Assembly: GCA_030037775.1 (NCBI GenBank)
Contig: JASHQB010000346.1
Location: forward strand, 1-36,333
Reading direction: 5' to 3'
DNA: 36,333 nt
Origin: Candidatus Acidiferrales bacterium
GTDB taxonomy: Bacteria; Acidobacteriota; Terriglobia; Acidiferrales; UBA7541
A program made the translations under genes and the position numbers. Every line of letters begins with the position of its first letter. Positions within the stretch are counted from its first letter, which is position 1. This document shows positions 8,893-16,742 of the stretch, piece after piece. The notes below the pieces were generated by a model. The model saw nothing but the letters and a program-made list of their open reading frames with translations, made no database searches and had not been told where the DNA came from.

Positions 8893-9440
8893 AGCAAGGA
8901 GTGAAGAAGCAGATGCAAATCCGGCGGAAGCTCGCGAGCCGAAGCGTACTAGTCCTTTTGCTGGCGGCAGTGGCGTTGTGCTTCGGGCCGAGCGGAGTGC
9001 GCGCGGCGTCCGGACAACAGACGCAAGCAAAAAGCCGTAAAGCACAAAAGACTAAGGCGGCCGGTGAGTTACACAAGGCGCGTTTGCGAAACGCTGCGTA
9101 CAAAACCCCTACGCATAGGCGCCGCCGGCGAATCCGGCATCACGTCATCCTGCCTAAGGCCCCTTCGGTCCAGCGCACGCAGGAGATCCAAGCGGCATTG
9201 CAGCGCGGTGGATACTACCCAGGGGACCCAACAGGCAAATGGGATTCCGGCACGCAGGCATCGCTGCGACGTTTCCAGGAAGCGAACGGCTTGCCGCCCA
9301 CAGGGAAGCTCGATGCGCTCAGTTTGCAGAAAATGGGATTGGGTTCGGACGTGGCCGGTGTGAGCGCGCCAAGGCCGGTTGCAGCCAGCGGTCCACCAGC
9401 GTCTACCCCTTCTACGACTCCGAAAACTCCGGGGCGGTAG
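8889..9440 (+). CDS. Secreted peptidoglycan-binding (PG_binding_1) protein
   Basis: The 183-residue product starts inside the htrA stop (ATGA). It has a signal peptide or anchor (about residues 14-40, ending near VRAASG), a very basic low-complexity segment with a run of five arginines near 77-81, a single peptidoglycan-binding type 1 domain (about 95-152: QEIQAALQRGGYYPGDPTG, then GTQASLRRFQ and GLPPTGKLDALS), and a Pro/Ser/Thr-rich tail. There is no catalytic domain. It probably localises to the cell wall. Coupling to htrA suggests that it helps position or regulate the protease at the envelope, but this is inference. About 190 bases without a clear feature separate it from sthA. Confidence 0.85.
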   Translation: MKQGVKKQMQIRRKLASRSVLVLLLAAVALCFGPSGVRAASGQQTQAKSRKAQKTKAAGELHKARLRNAAYKTPTHRRRRRIRHHVILPKAPSVQRTQEIQAALQRGGYYPGDPTGKWDSGTQASLRRFQEANGLPPTGKLDALSLQKMGLGSDVAGVSAPRPVAASGPPASTPSTTPKTPGR

Positions 9441-9631
9441 TTCCGTAACACGACTTCAACAATCGGCATAAGCGGCCCCGGCACTTAGCTATGCGCTGGG
9501 AATGTGCTGTACGTTCAAATCTTCGAGCAAAACGTGACTGTTTCGAGCAGCAAAGTCGCAAGGTTCTTCGTTAAGCAATGTGTAACCGAATTTTAATTCC
9601 ACAGAATTCAGGGGGGCGGTAGGCTTGGCGC

Positions 9632-11023
9632 ATGGGCCTTTCGGAATTTGATCTGGTGGTCATCGGCTCGGGGCCGTCGGGGCAGAAATCGGCGGTCGCC
9701 GCAGCGAAGCTCGGCAAGCGCGTTGCGGTGGTCGATCGCAATCAGATGATTGGCGGCGTGTGCGTGCACACGGGGACGATTCCGAGCAAGACGCTGCGCG
9801 AAGCGATTCTTCATTTGAAAGCCTTCACAGAGGCGGTGCCCTACAGCAATAACGGACAGGACAAGACGGACGTTTCGGTGCAGGGCCTGGCGTTCCGGGT
9901 GCAATCGATCATTTCGCGGGAGACCACCGTCATCCAAGCGCAGCTGAAGCGCAATCGCATTGCCGTGTTCGAGGGCGCTGCGCGCTTTGCGGATCCACAT
10001 ACAGTGCAAGTGGAATCGCTCATTCAACAACCGGTGACGCTGCGCGGCGAGCACATCGTGATCGCTTGCGGAACGCGCCCTGCGCATACTCCGGAGATCG
10101 TCTGCGATGGGAAACGGGTAATCGACACGGACCAGCTTCCGGGAATGAATGGCCTGCCACGGGAGGCGATTGTAGTCGGGGCGGGCGTGGTGGGGATCGA
10201 GTATGCGTCGTTCCTGGCGACATTGGGTACGGAAGTGACGCTGATTGATCAGCGGCCAGGGATTCTGGACTTTGTCGACCGCGAGATTATCGAGGCGTTG
10301 TGCTATCACTTGCGGCAAGCCGGCATGACGTTTCGCCTGGGAGAAAAGGTGACCCGGGTGGGCATCGACGAGCAGCGCGACCGGGTCTTCGCCGAGCTCG
10401 AAAGCGGAAAACGAGTAGCAGCGGAAATGTTGCTATATGCGGTAGGACGCCAGGCGAATGGAGATCAGTTGAACCTCGAGGCGGCGGGATTGCAAGCGGA
10501 CTCGCGAGGGCGGCTATCCGTGAATCAGTCACTGCAAACTTCCGTACCACACATTTATGCCGTAGGCGATGTGATCGGCTTTCCGGCGCTGGCGAGCACG
10601 TCCATGGAGCAAGGGCGGCTGGCGAGTTGCCATATGTTCGGTGTGCCGTTCGCACATATGCCGGAGCTTTTTCCTTACGGCATTTATACCATCCCGGAGA
10701 TTTCGATGGTGGGACAAACGGAAGAGCAATTGACAGCGAAGAAGGTCCCGTATGAAGTGGGAATCGCAAAGTATGCGGAGCTGGCGAAAAGCATGATGCT
10801 CGGGGACAAGAACGGAATGCTGAAGCTCCTTTTCGAGCGCAACACGCATGAGTTGCTGGGAGTGCATGCGATTGGCGAGCGAGCCACGGAAATTATTCAC
10901 ATCGGGCAGGCAGTGCTTTCTTACGGAGGGAAAGTCGATTACTTCCGGGACGCCGTCTTCAATTATCCGACCTTGGCGGAAGCCTACAAAGTGGCCGCGT
11001 TGGACGGGCTGAACAAGCTTTAG
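9632..11023 (+). CDS. sthA: Soluble pyridine nucleotide transhydrogenase (Si-specific)
   Basis: SthA is a cytoplasmic FAD enzyme that transfers hydride between NADPH and NAD+, balancing the two pools. The 463 residues match the family throughout: an FAD-binding GSGPSG near residues 12-17, GTIPSKTLREA, an NAD(P)-binding VVGAGVVGIEYASF, YAVGDVIGFP, and the C-terminal dimerisation domain ending FNYPTLAEAYKVAALDGLN. Like known SthA, and unlike dihydrolipoamide dehydrogenase, the CxxxxC redox pair is broken: Cys44 is kept but the second position is Thr49. The ATG at 9632 sits some 15 bases after a GGGGGG tract, which is loose spacing. The gene is convergent with the next one, with only 25 bases between stops and no hairpin. 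Confidence 0.95.
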   Translation: MGLSEFDLVVIGSGPSGQKSAVAAAKLGKRVAVVDRNQMIGGVCVHTGTIPSKTLREAILHLKAFTEAVPYSNNGQDKTDVSVQGLAFRVQSIISRETTVIQAQLKRNRIAVFEGAARFADPHTVQVESLIQQPVTLRGEHIVIACGTRPAHTPEIVCDGKRVIDTDQLPGMNGLPREAIVVGAGVVGIEYASFLATLGTEVTLIDQRPGILDFVDREIIEALCYHLRQAGMTFRLGEKVTRVGIDEQRDRVFAELESGKRVAAEMLLYAVGRQANGDQLNLEAAGLQADSRGRLSVNQSLQTSVPHIYAVGDVIGFPALASTSMEQGRLASCHMFGVPFAHMPELFPYGIYTIPEISMVGQTEEQLTAKKVPYEVGIAKYAELAKSMMLGDKNGMLKLLFERNTHELLGVHAIGERATEIIHIGQAVLSYGGKVDYFRDAVFNYPTLAEAYKVAALDGLNKL

Positions 11024-11048
11024 CGCATTACACTCCTACTCGTATTTC

Positions 11049-12389
11049 CTATCCACTTAACTCCGGCCGTGTTTCTGAGCGATTTGAAAACTGTGCGAGG
11101 CGGAAGATTCCGGCGATGGCAATCGCTGTCAGCAGAAGGACGGCGGGTTCCATGGGCAGGCTATAGCGTGGAAGGGCGAGGGTAGCGTAGTAGGCGCAGG
11201 GGAAAATGACGGGAAAAACGGCGAGAGGAAACGCGTAGATGCTACGTCGAGACGCGAGAAGCATAATCCCGAGCAACGCGCCAATCCCGGAGAGAAGGTT
11301 GAAGAGCAAGACGTAGCGGAACCACGCGGAATCGTTGCTTTCGAAGTCGCGAAGAGGAGTGGACGTGCCGCCCGACCAGATGGAAACGAAGCGCTCGCCG
11401 AAAAGCGAGAGTTCGCGGAGCGGATGAGTCTCGATGTAGCGGAAGGCCTCGCGTTGTTTCACACGCATGTAATCGATTTCGCCCATCTCGATGTATTTCT
11501 CACGTTCCGATGAATCGTTGATGGGGTGAAGATTGCCGAGCCATGGGGGTTTCGCCTGGGGATTATTCCCAAGCCAGAGCTGCAGTCCCAGGACAGAGCG
11601 AAGCGGCACAAATCTGTGGAAGACGGAGTAGTTGCGCATGGTCCAGGGGACGCAGCAGAGCAACGCGACGCCGAGGGCGATGGTCGGCAGCGCGAGGAAC
11701 CCACGGTTTTCCTTAGGAGCGCGATAGGCAAGCCAGATAAGCAGGAAGGGCAGAAGCGAAGCAAGCGTGGGGTTGGTCATCAGCGTGAGGCCCCAGAGAA
11801 GGCCATAGCCAATCCAGTCGCGCGGGCGCGAAGATTCGGCGAGGGCAAGCGTGGCCCAGAAGATAATAGCGGCGAGGAGGGCCGAAAGGCAGGCGTCCCA
11901 CATGCTTTCGAAAGTGAGAAGTATAGCGTTGGGAAAGACGGCCCAGAGCCCTGCAGCGCTGGCGCCGAGCCCAGTGCCGGCGATGCGTTTACCAGCGAAG
12001 AAAATGGGTATGCACGCCAGGGTTGTGAACAGAATGTTCAGGCCAACCGCGGCGAGGTAGGAATCGAAAGTGTAGGTGCCGAAGACACGAAAAACGCCCG
12101 CGAGAAGGGCGGGATAGACTGGAGTCATCCACGCCGTCGGGCCGGTGGGGACGCGAAACGGAGACGCGAATCCGTGGCCCTGGGCGAGAGAAACAGCGAT
12201 GTTGGAGGATTCGAACATGAAAGGAATAACGCTCAGGGCTTGATGGGAGTTTCTGCCGACGTAGTTCCAGGTGAAAGCGACGCGCAGGCCCAGAGCGACG
12301 AAGAGAATCAGCGTGAGCGAAGTGAAAAAGCCGCGGAGTTTTCTTTGCACAAAGGATGGCTTGCGGTTGGACTTTTCGTCACTGCGCAC
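11049..12389 (-). CDS. GT39/ArnT-like membrane glycosyltransferase
   Basis: The 446-residue polytopic membrane protein has roughly ten hydrophobic segments from residue 22 onward. Its layout is that of dolichyl-phosphate-mannose mannosyltransferase-like enzymes (PMT_2/GT39, ArnT). After the first helix, FESSNIAVSLAQGHGF (Glu60) sits where the catalytic acidic residue of these enzymes lies, and TPVYPALLAGVFRVFG follows. Such proteins transfer sugars from polyprenyl phosphates to lipid or protein acceptors at the membrane; donor and acceptor are unknown here. The start is a GTG at 12389, supported by GGAG nine bases upstream. A short basic N terminus with a KRK-like pattern fits a cytoplasmic start. 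Confidence 0.82.
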   Translation of the reverse strand: MRSDEKSNRKPSFVQRKLRGFFTSLTLILFVALGLRVAFTWNYVGRNSHQALSVIPFMFESSNIAVSLAQGHGFASPFRVPTGPTAWMTPVYPALLAGVFRVFGTYTFDSYLAAVGLNILFTTLACIPIFFAGKRIAGTGLGASAAGLWAVFPNAILLTFESMWDACLSALLAAIIFWATLALAESSRPRDWIGYGLLWGLTLMTNPTLASLLPFLLIWLAYRAPKENRGFLALPTIALGVALLCCVPWTMRNYSVFHRFVPLRSVLGLQLWLGNNPQAKPPWLGNLHPINDSSEREKYIEMGEIDYMRVKQREAFRYIETHPLRELSLFGERFVSIWSGGTSTPLRDFESNDSAWFRYVLLFNLLSGIGALLGIMLLASRRSIYAFPLAVFPVIFPCAYYATLALPRYSLPMEPAVLLLTAIAIAGIFRLAQFSNRSETRPELSG

Positions 12390-12410
12390 GGGTTCTTTCT
12401 CCGCAATGAT

Positions 12411-12439
12411 TATTTACACTTTGCGTCGCTCTTCGTAAA
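12411..12439 (-). promoter_or_regulatory. Candidate promoter for the GT39-like gene
   Basis: On the minus strand, TTTACG (-35, 12439-12434), 17 bases, then TAAATA (-10, 12416-12411). The match is fair for -35 and weak for -10. It leads to the GTG at 12389 and occupies the same DNA as the rightward promoter, so the two would exclude each other. Confidence 0.35.
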
Positions 12440-12441
12440 CT
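12413..12441 (+). promoter_or_regulatory. Promoter for the 52-residue basic protein gene
   Basis: TTTACA at 12413-12418 (5 of 6 consensus) is 17 bases from TAAACT at 12436-12441 (4 of 6). Transcription would start near 12448, giving a leader of roughly 28 bases before the ATG at 12476. The dedicated promoter supports the small gene being real. Confidence 0.5.
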
Positions 12442-12475
12442 GAATTCACGAGGGCCGTAAGGATTTTAGGGAACC

Positions 12476-12634
12476 ATGACGCGGAAACGAAGGCCGAAGT
12501 TTGAGAAGGGAACAGAGGCTCGGCGAATCGCGCGCGAGAATGCCGGAACGCCGCCTCCGGCGCGTGTGATCGCCGACCAGCGGCGCAAGCCTCCCAAACA
12601 CAAGAAACGGCTACTCGAAGAAGATTCCTTCTGA
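12476..12634 (+). CDS. Small basic protein, 52 residues, function unknown
   Basis: An ATG preceded by AGGGA at proper spacing opens a 52-codon frame ending in TGA. The product starts MTRKRRPKFEKGTEARRIAR and ends in a basic stretch (RKPPKHKKRLLEE) with an acidic tail. It is very basic, has no hydrophobic segment and no cysteine, and has a Pro-rich hinge (GTPPPARVI). Its composition resembles nucleic-acid- or ribosome-associated small proteins. I recall no named family, although similar short basic proteins seem to occur in Acidobacteria. It is divergent from the GT39-like gene, has its own promoter, and is followed by a hairpin. Function: unknown. Confidence 0.62.
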   Translation: MTRKRRPKFEKGTEARRIARENAGTPPPARVIADQRRKPPKHKKRLLEEDSF

Positions 12635-12643
12635 TGGATTCTC

Positions 12644-12660
12644 AGGTTCCGACGGAACCT
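12644..12660. terminator. Short hairpin between convergent genes
   Basis: AGGTTCC-GAC-GGAACCT is a perfect 7-base-pair stem with a 3-base loop, 10 bases after the small-protein stop and 13 bases from the stop of the thioredoxin-like gene on the other strand. Its position suits a bidirectional terminator, but neither side has a U tract, so termination is uncertain. Confidence 0.4.
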
Positions 12661-12673
12661 AGCCTTTCGAACC

Positions 12674-13168
12674 TCAACCAGGACGGTGATCGGGAACTTT
12701 TTCACCGGGAAGAAAGACAGACTGCGCCGCTTTTCCGGAGACCTTGGCGAGTTCGGCACCGATGGTCTCCAGGTCGCGCTTGGTGAAGCCGACCGAGGCG
12801 GTGTGAACTGTGCCATCGGGTTGAATGAGGAAAATTGAGGGCACGTTGGTCAGGCCGTACTGCTTCGAGACTTTGTAGCCGTCGGCATCGATCAGAGAAG
12901 GAAACTTCACGCCGAATTCGTTCAGGAACTCGCGGGTGTCCGCGGCCTTATCCTGAGAAATGCCCCAGAAGCTCACCTTCGCGTCTCCGTAGGCTTCGTA
13001 GAGGCGTTCGAGAAAAGGGAAAGTGAACTGGCAGACCGGGCAACTGACTTTGAAGAAGGCTGCCAGAACCGGTCCTTTCTTCAGCGCATCGGCGAGAGCA
13101 TAGTTCTGTCCGCTGACGCTGCCGAGCGCGAATGTCGGGGCCGGTCTTCCGGCCTGAACCGTCTGCAT
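12674..13168 (-). CDS. Thioredoxin-fold TlpA/peroxiredoxin-like protein
   Basis: The 164-residue product has the AhpC/TSA-TlpA thioredoxin fold. An N-terminal segment (VQAGRPAPTFALGSVSG) is followed by the CxxC centre VSCPVC (Cys43, Cys46), a cis-proline segment (NVPSIFLIQPDGT) and a C-terminal helix. The CPVC pair suggests a thiol-disulfide reductase or peroxiredoxin-like role. There is no signal peptide or membrane helix, so it is probably cytoplasmic. I start it at the ATG at 13168 because GGGAGG lies seven bases upstream; the frame stays open to 13237 without another good site. Partner proteins are unknown. The gene is downstream of, but 102 bases away from, the VWA gene on the same strand. 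Confidence 0.85.
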   Translation of the reverse strand: MQTVQAGRPAPTFALGSVSGQNYALADALKKGPVLAAFFKVSCPVCQFTFPFLERLYEAYGDAKVSFWGISQDKAADTREFLNEFGVKFPSLIDADGYKVSKQYGLTNVPSIFLIQPDGTVHTASVGFTKRDLETIGAELAKVSGKAAQSVFLPGEKVPDHRPG

Positions 13169-13270
13169 AATCTTGCCTCCCAAAACCAACGAGAATAGAA
13201 ACTCTAAGCTAATTGTCCGTTCATTTGATTGTAACAAGGCGCCGCGCGATGCACAAAACGAGTGCGTTCT

Positions 13271-14545
13271 TTAGTGGATGTGCCTCGTCTTCTTCTGCAG
13301 GTAATCCATGAGCAGGTACTGGCCGAGGTTATACGGGGTAGTGAAGTAGGCTTTTCCGCGGCAGAGCTCGGTCACTTTCTGGACGAAGTGCACCAGGCTG
13401 TAATCGCTGGCGAGCATGAAAGTATTGATCAGGATGCCGGCCCGGCGGCATTTCGCAACTTCTTCGAGCGTCTGCGTGACAACGAGAGGATCAAGCCCGA
13501 AGGCGTTCTTGTAGATACGGCCGTCTTCGAGTGTGAGCGCAGAGGGTTTGCCGTCGGTGATCATGACGATCTGGCGCATGTCTTTTTTCTGGCGGTTCAG
13601 AATGCGCTGCGCGACGCGAAGGCCTTCGCGCGTGTTGGTGTAATAGGGCCCGACCTGCACGCGGGCCAGTTTGCCGAGGGGGATTTCCTCGGCGCTATCG
13701 TGAAAAAGGACGCAGTGCAGAGAATCGCCGGGATACTGCGAGCGAATCAGGTGCGAGAGCGCGAGCGCCACGCGCTTGGCGGGGGTGAAGCGGTCCTCAC
13801 CGTAAAGAATCATGCTGTGACTGCAGTCGAGCATCAGCACAGAGGCGCAGGAGCTGTGATACTCGCACTGGTGGACCATCAAGTCCTGATAGTCGATGTT
13901 GAGAGGGAAAGTGGGGGAGTCTGCGGCGGTTTGACGGCGCAGGGCATGGAAGAGGGTCTCGGGAATGTCGAGGTTCAGAGTGTCTCCGAACTCATAGGGT
14001 TTGGAGGCGCCGCTGGCTTCGATGCCGGTTGCGAGGTCGCGCGTGTCGTGGCGGCCAAAGCTGCTTTTGCCAAGCGAGGCGAGCAAATCGCGTAAGGTTT
14101 TGAATCCCAGGAAATCGAGAGCTTTGTCCGTGATTTCGAAGCGCGCGTGGACTTCTTGCTTGCCGGGAGCGCTGGCCTGCCCGCCGGGAGTTTGTTGCGG
14201 AGGCGGAGTGACATGCGGCGGCTGCGGTGAAACGTAGCCTTCCTGCGTCAGGCGGTCGATCAACTGGTCGACCAGGTCGCGAAGCTTCTGGTTTTGGTCC
14301 AGGTCAGGATTCTCGAGAAGCTGCTCCATCATTTCCGGAGGCAGAAGATCGCCCTCCTCCAGCGCGCGCAGAATGGCCTGGCGGAGCTGCTCCATGGAGC
14401 GCTCCGGGTCCATCTCCTGAAAGCCATAGTATTGCGAGGCGAAGCCGCTCTGCAGCAAGAAATCAGAGAGGCGATTCATCAATTCCTGCAAGTCGATGTC
14501 ATCGGCTTCTTGCCCGGAGTGCTTCTTGTAGCGGACGTATTTCAT
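13271..14545 (-). CDS. VWA-domain protein, partner of a MoxR/Mg-chelatase-like ATPase
   Basis: The 424-residue product has an acidic helical N-terminal half (about 10-105), a Pro/Gln-rich linker (about 106-130), a short helical region, and a C-terminal von Willebrand A domain from about 233. The metal-site (MIDAS) motif is intact: Asp240-Cys-Ser242-His-Ser244, with a later threonine (TNTREG) and aspartate (ITDGKPS). No signal peptide or membrane segment is seen. VWA proteins encoded beside BchI/MoxR-type ATPases usually act with them as metal-insertion or protein-remodelling machines, as BchD does with BchI. The start codon overlaps the stop of the methyltransferase gene (ATGA), so they are probably translationally coupled. 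The client protein or metal is unknown. Confidence 0.85.
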   Translation of the reverse strand: MKYVRYKKHSGQEADDIDLQELMNRLSDFLLQSGFASQYYGFQEMDPERSMEQLRQAILRALEEGDLLPPEMMEQLLENPDLDQNQKLRDLVDQLIDRLTQEGYVSPQPPHVTPPPQQTPGGQASAPGKQEVHARFEITDKALDFLGFKTLRDLLASLGKSSFGRHDTRDLATGIEASGASKPYEFGDTLNLDIPETLFHALRRQTAADSPTFPLNIDYQDLMVHQCEYHSSCASVLMLDCSHSMILYGEDRFTPAKRVALALSHLIRSQYPGDSLHCVLFHDSAEEIPLGKLARVQVGPYYTNTREGLRVAQRILNRQKKDMRQIVMITDGKPSALTLEDGRIYKNAFGLDPLVVTQTLEEVAKCRRAGILINTFMLASDYSLVHFVQKVTELCRGKAYFTTPYNLGQYLLMDYLQKKTRHIH

Positions 14546-15081
14546 GACGAGAAAGGCGCAGAGCCGGTGCCGGGGATGCGCGGGAGCCAGCGCGCTACCG
14601 TGGCGAGATAGTTTTCGTACGGGCCGTCAAACTTGCGCTTGAGGATGGGCTCTTCGTAAAGCACCACTAGCAAATGGCACGCCGGCATGAGGACGAGGGC
14701 CATCAACAGGATGGAAATCGACCGAAGATAAAAAGCCAGCCCGAGCAGCAGGGCGAGGCCGCCGATATACATCGGATTTCTGACGTAGCAATACGGCCCG
14801 AAGGCGACGAATCGGCGCGGCGGATCAAAAAGCGCGGGCGTGCCGCGCCCTCGAACCACAAAGGTGGCGATGCAAAGAAGCGCGAGGGCCGCACCGGCGA
14901 GCATCAGGACTAAACCGAGCGCGACGGTCGCGGCGGGCAGGGTGAATCTGAGGTTGCGGTCGCAGACGCGAAGCTGCAGCGCGATCCAAGCGAAGAACGC
15001 TATGAAACCGGAGGCATAGAGGATGGAGCGGAAGGCGTTAAACCAAGTTTGAGCAAACAGCGGCTTCGCCGGCGCATTCAT
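14542..15081 (-). CDS. Isoprenylcysteine carboxyl methyltransferase-like membrane protein
   Basis: The 179-residue integral membrane protein has about four to five helices. Its C-terminal half carries the ICMT/PEMT-type signature: GPYCYVRNPMYIGGL (residues about 95-109), an EEP motif, then the KFDGPYENY segment and a VARWLPR end. Members bind S-adenosylmethionine and methylate lipids, isoprenylated cysteines or other membrane substrates; bacteria mostly lack prenylated CaaX proteins, so the true substrate is open. AAGGAGAG lies eight bases before the ATG. The gene begins 14 bases after the ATPase stop and overlaps the VWA start by four bases, so it is embedded in that unit rather than a chance neighbour. 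Confidence 0.82.
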   Translation of the reverse strand: MNAPAKPLFAQTWFNAFRSILYASGFIAFFAWIALQLRVCDRNLRFTLPAATVALGLVLMLAGAALALLCIATFVVRGRGTPALFDPPRRFVAFGPYCYVRNPMYIGGLALLLGLAFYLRSISILLMALVLMPACHLLVVLYEEPILKRKFDGPYENYLATVARWLPRIPGTGSAPFSS

Positions 15082-15095
15082 CGCAGCTCTCCTTT

Positions 15096-16571
15096 CTAAT
15101 TGAACTGGCGGCGCGGCATTCTGCTCTGGGCTTCACGCGGCTCGGGGACCTTGCGCGGTTCGGCGAAGAATCCGCGTTCCTCGCTGCGGTTGATACGTTT
15201 GTGGGCCCAGAGGCCTTCGAGAACAAATTCAGCGGCGGCCACGTGGATGCCAGGGTCATCCTTCGCGTTCACACCAAGAGCCGCGGCATGGTCGAAAAGA
15301 CCCTCGACTTTCCGGAGTTCCGCGAGATGCTCGGCCGTCTTGCCTGACGCTGCAAATTTCAGTTCACCGCCGGATTCAAACCACTGAACGACGGATTGGA
15401 GATTCGCGTCGCTGAAATATCTTGTGAATGTTTTTCCCACAGCCGAGCGGATCAGCTCGCGAGCGATATTTTCCGCGCCGCGCAGCTCTCCTTCGTATTC
15501 GAGCTCGAACTTTCCGGTCATGGACGGAATGGCGCCGTAGATGTCGGCCACGCGCGCTACGGCCGTTTTTTCGCCGTTACGGACGGCGCGCTGCTCGGCG
15601 CTGCTGACGACGTTTTCGAGGCATGAAATCGGCAGTCGCTGGCTGACACCGGAGCGGCGGTCGACACGCTTGTCTTCACGCGCTTGAAAAACGATTTCCT
15701 CCACTACTTCGCGGATGTACGGCGGAATTTCGATGGCGTGACCGTCGCGGCGGGTCCACGATTCCTGGGAGGTGATGGCGATGCCTTCCTCGAGAGTGGC
15801 AGGATAATGAGTGCGAATCTCCGAGCCGATGCGATCTTTCAGCGGCGTGATGATTTTCCCGCGCGCGGTGTAGTCTTCAGGATTCGCGGTGAAGACCAAC
15901 AGAACGTCCAGAGGCAGGCGCACTGGATAGCCTTTCACCTGAACATCCCCCTCTTGCATGATGTTGAAGAGGCCAACCTGAATTTTCCCAGCGAGGTCAG
16001 GCAGCTCGTTGATGGCAAATAATCCGCGATTGGCCCGGGGCAGCAGGCCGTAATGGATGGTCAGTTCATCAGAAAGGTCGCGGCCGCCTTTGGCGGCACG
16101 GATGGGATCGACGTCGCCGATAATGTCGGCGATCGTCACGTCCGGAGTGGCGAGCTTTTCGACGTAGCGGCGCTCGCGTGAAAGCCAAGTAATGGGCAGA
16201 TCGTCGCCTTCGGCTTTGGCGCGGTCGCGGCAAGCGCGGCAGATCGGATGGTATGGGTTGTCGTTGATTTCGCAGCCGGCCACGACGGGAATTTCCGCGT
16301 CCAAAAAGTTTACGAGGCCACGGAGGATGCGCGTCTTGGCCTGCCCGCGAAGGCCGAGAAGAATGAAATGGTGCCGGGACAAAATGGCGTTGGTGATTTG
16401 AGGAATCACCGTGTCGTCGTAGCCGCGAATCCCAGGAAAGAGTTCCTCGCCCGCGCGCAACTTGCGCAGCAGGTTTTCGCGAAGCTCGTCCTTCACGGTG
16501 CGAGCCGCTAATTTCTTTTCGCTCCATTCGCTCCTTCGCAATTCGCTGAGCGAAGTTGGTTTTGTGGTCAT
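15096..16571 (-). CDS. MoxR/magnesium-chelatase-like AAA+ ATPase
   Basis: The 491-residue AAA+ protein has an N-terminal helical region, then the P-loop GLRGQAKT (residues 73-80), in which the usual glycine before Lys79 is alanine. Walker B reads LFAINELPDL (about 184-193), with Asn in place of the usual first acidic residue. The sensor region is VFTANPEDY. A cysteine cluster, Cys100, Cys111 and Cys114 (PICRAC), lies between Walker A and B and could bind zinc. The C-terminal 150 residues are helical. It belongs with BchI/ChlI and MoxR helix-2-insert AAA+ proteins; the VWA gene two positions downstream supports this. The ATG at 16571 is chosen over a GTG at 16619 because the shorter protein matches the ATPase start and has AAGGG upstream. 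Confidence 0.87.
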   Translation of the reverse strand: MTTKPTSLSELRRSEWSEKKLAARTVKDELRENLLRKLRAGEELFPGIRGYDDTVIPQITNAILSRHHFILLGLRGQAKTRILRGLVNFLDAEIPVVAGCEINDNPYHPICRACRDRAKAEGDDLPITWLSRERRYVEKLATPDVTIADIIGDVDPIRAAKGGRDLSDELTIHYGLLPRANRGLFAINELPDLAGKIQVGLFNIMQEGDVQVKGYPVRLPLDVLLVFTANPEDYTARGKIITPLKDRIGSEIRTHYPATLEEGIAITSQESWTRRDGHAIEIPPYIREVVEEIVFQAREDKRVDRRSGVSQRLPISCLENVVSSAEQRAVRNGEKTAVARVADIYGAIPSMTGKFELEYEGELRGAENIARELIRSAVGKTFTRYFSDANLQSVVQWFESGGELKFAASGKTAEHLAELRKVEGLFDHAAALGVNAKDDPGIHVAAAEFVLEGLWAHKRINRSEERGFFAEPRKVPEPREAQSRMPRRQFN

Positions 16572-16652
16572 TGTATCGAAACCCTTTTCTAGAGTGCGCC
16601 CCTCCGCCTCGTGCGACACGAGGAGATTTGCGTCAGACCGTTCGCTCTCACC

Positions 16653-16682
16653 ATTATAGTCCGCTGCGCCTGTCCGCGCTAA
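16653..16682 (-). promoter_or_regulatory. Candidate promoter for the ATPase-methyltransferase-VWA unit
   Basis: On the minus strand a perfect TATAAT (16658-16653) lies about 80 bases upstream of the ATPase ATG. The best -35 at 18-base spacing is TTAGCG (16682-16677), only three of six. The -10 is convincing and the -35 weak. Confidence 0.4.
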
Positions 16683-16742
16683 TGCCGTTCAAGCCCGGCC
16701 AATGGTGCGCGCGCAAATTTTTGCCGAAGAACGCGGCTGCCA

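Noticed and set aside
9441-9631. Possible small RNA before sthA
   Set aside because: No recognisable fold or family; only weak hairpins such as GAATT-TT-AATTC and no convincing promoter.
13262-14095. Long plus-strand frame of 277 codons opposite the VWA gene
   Set aside because: The antisense VWA reading has coherent domains and motifs; this frame does not.
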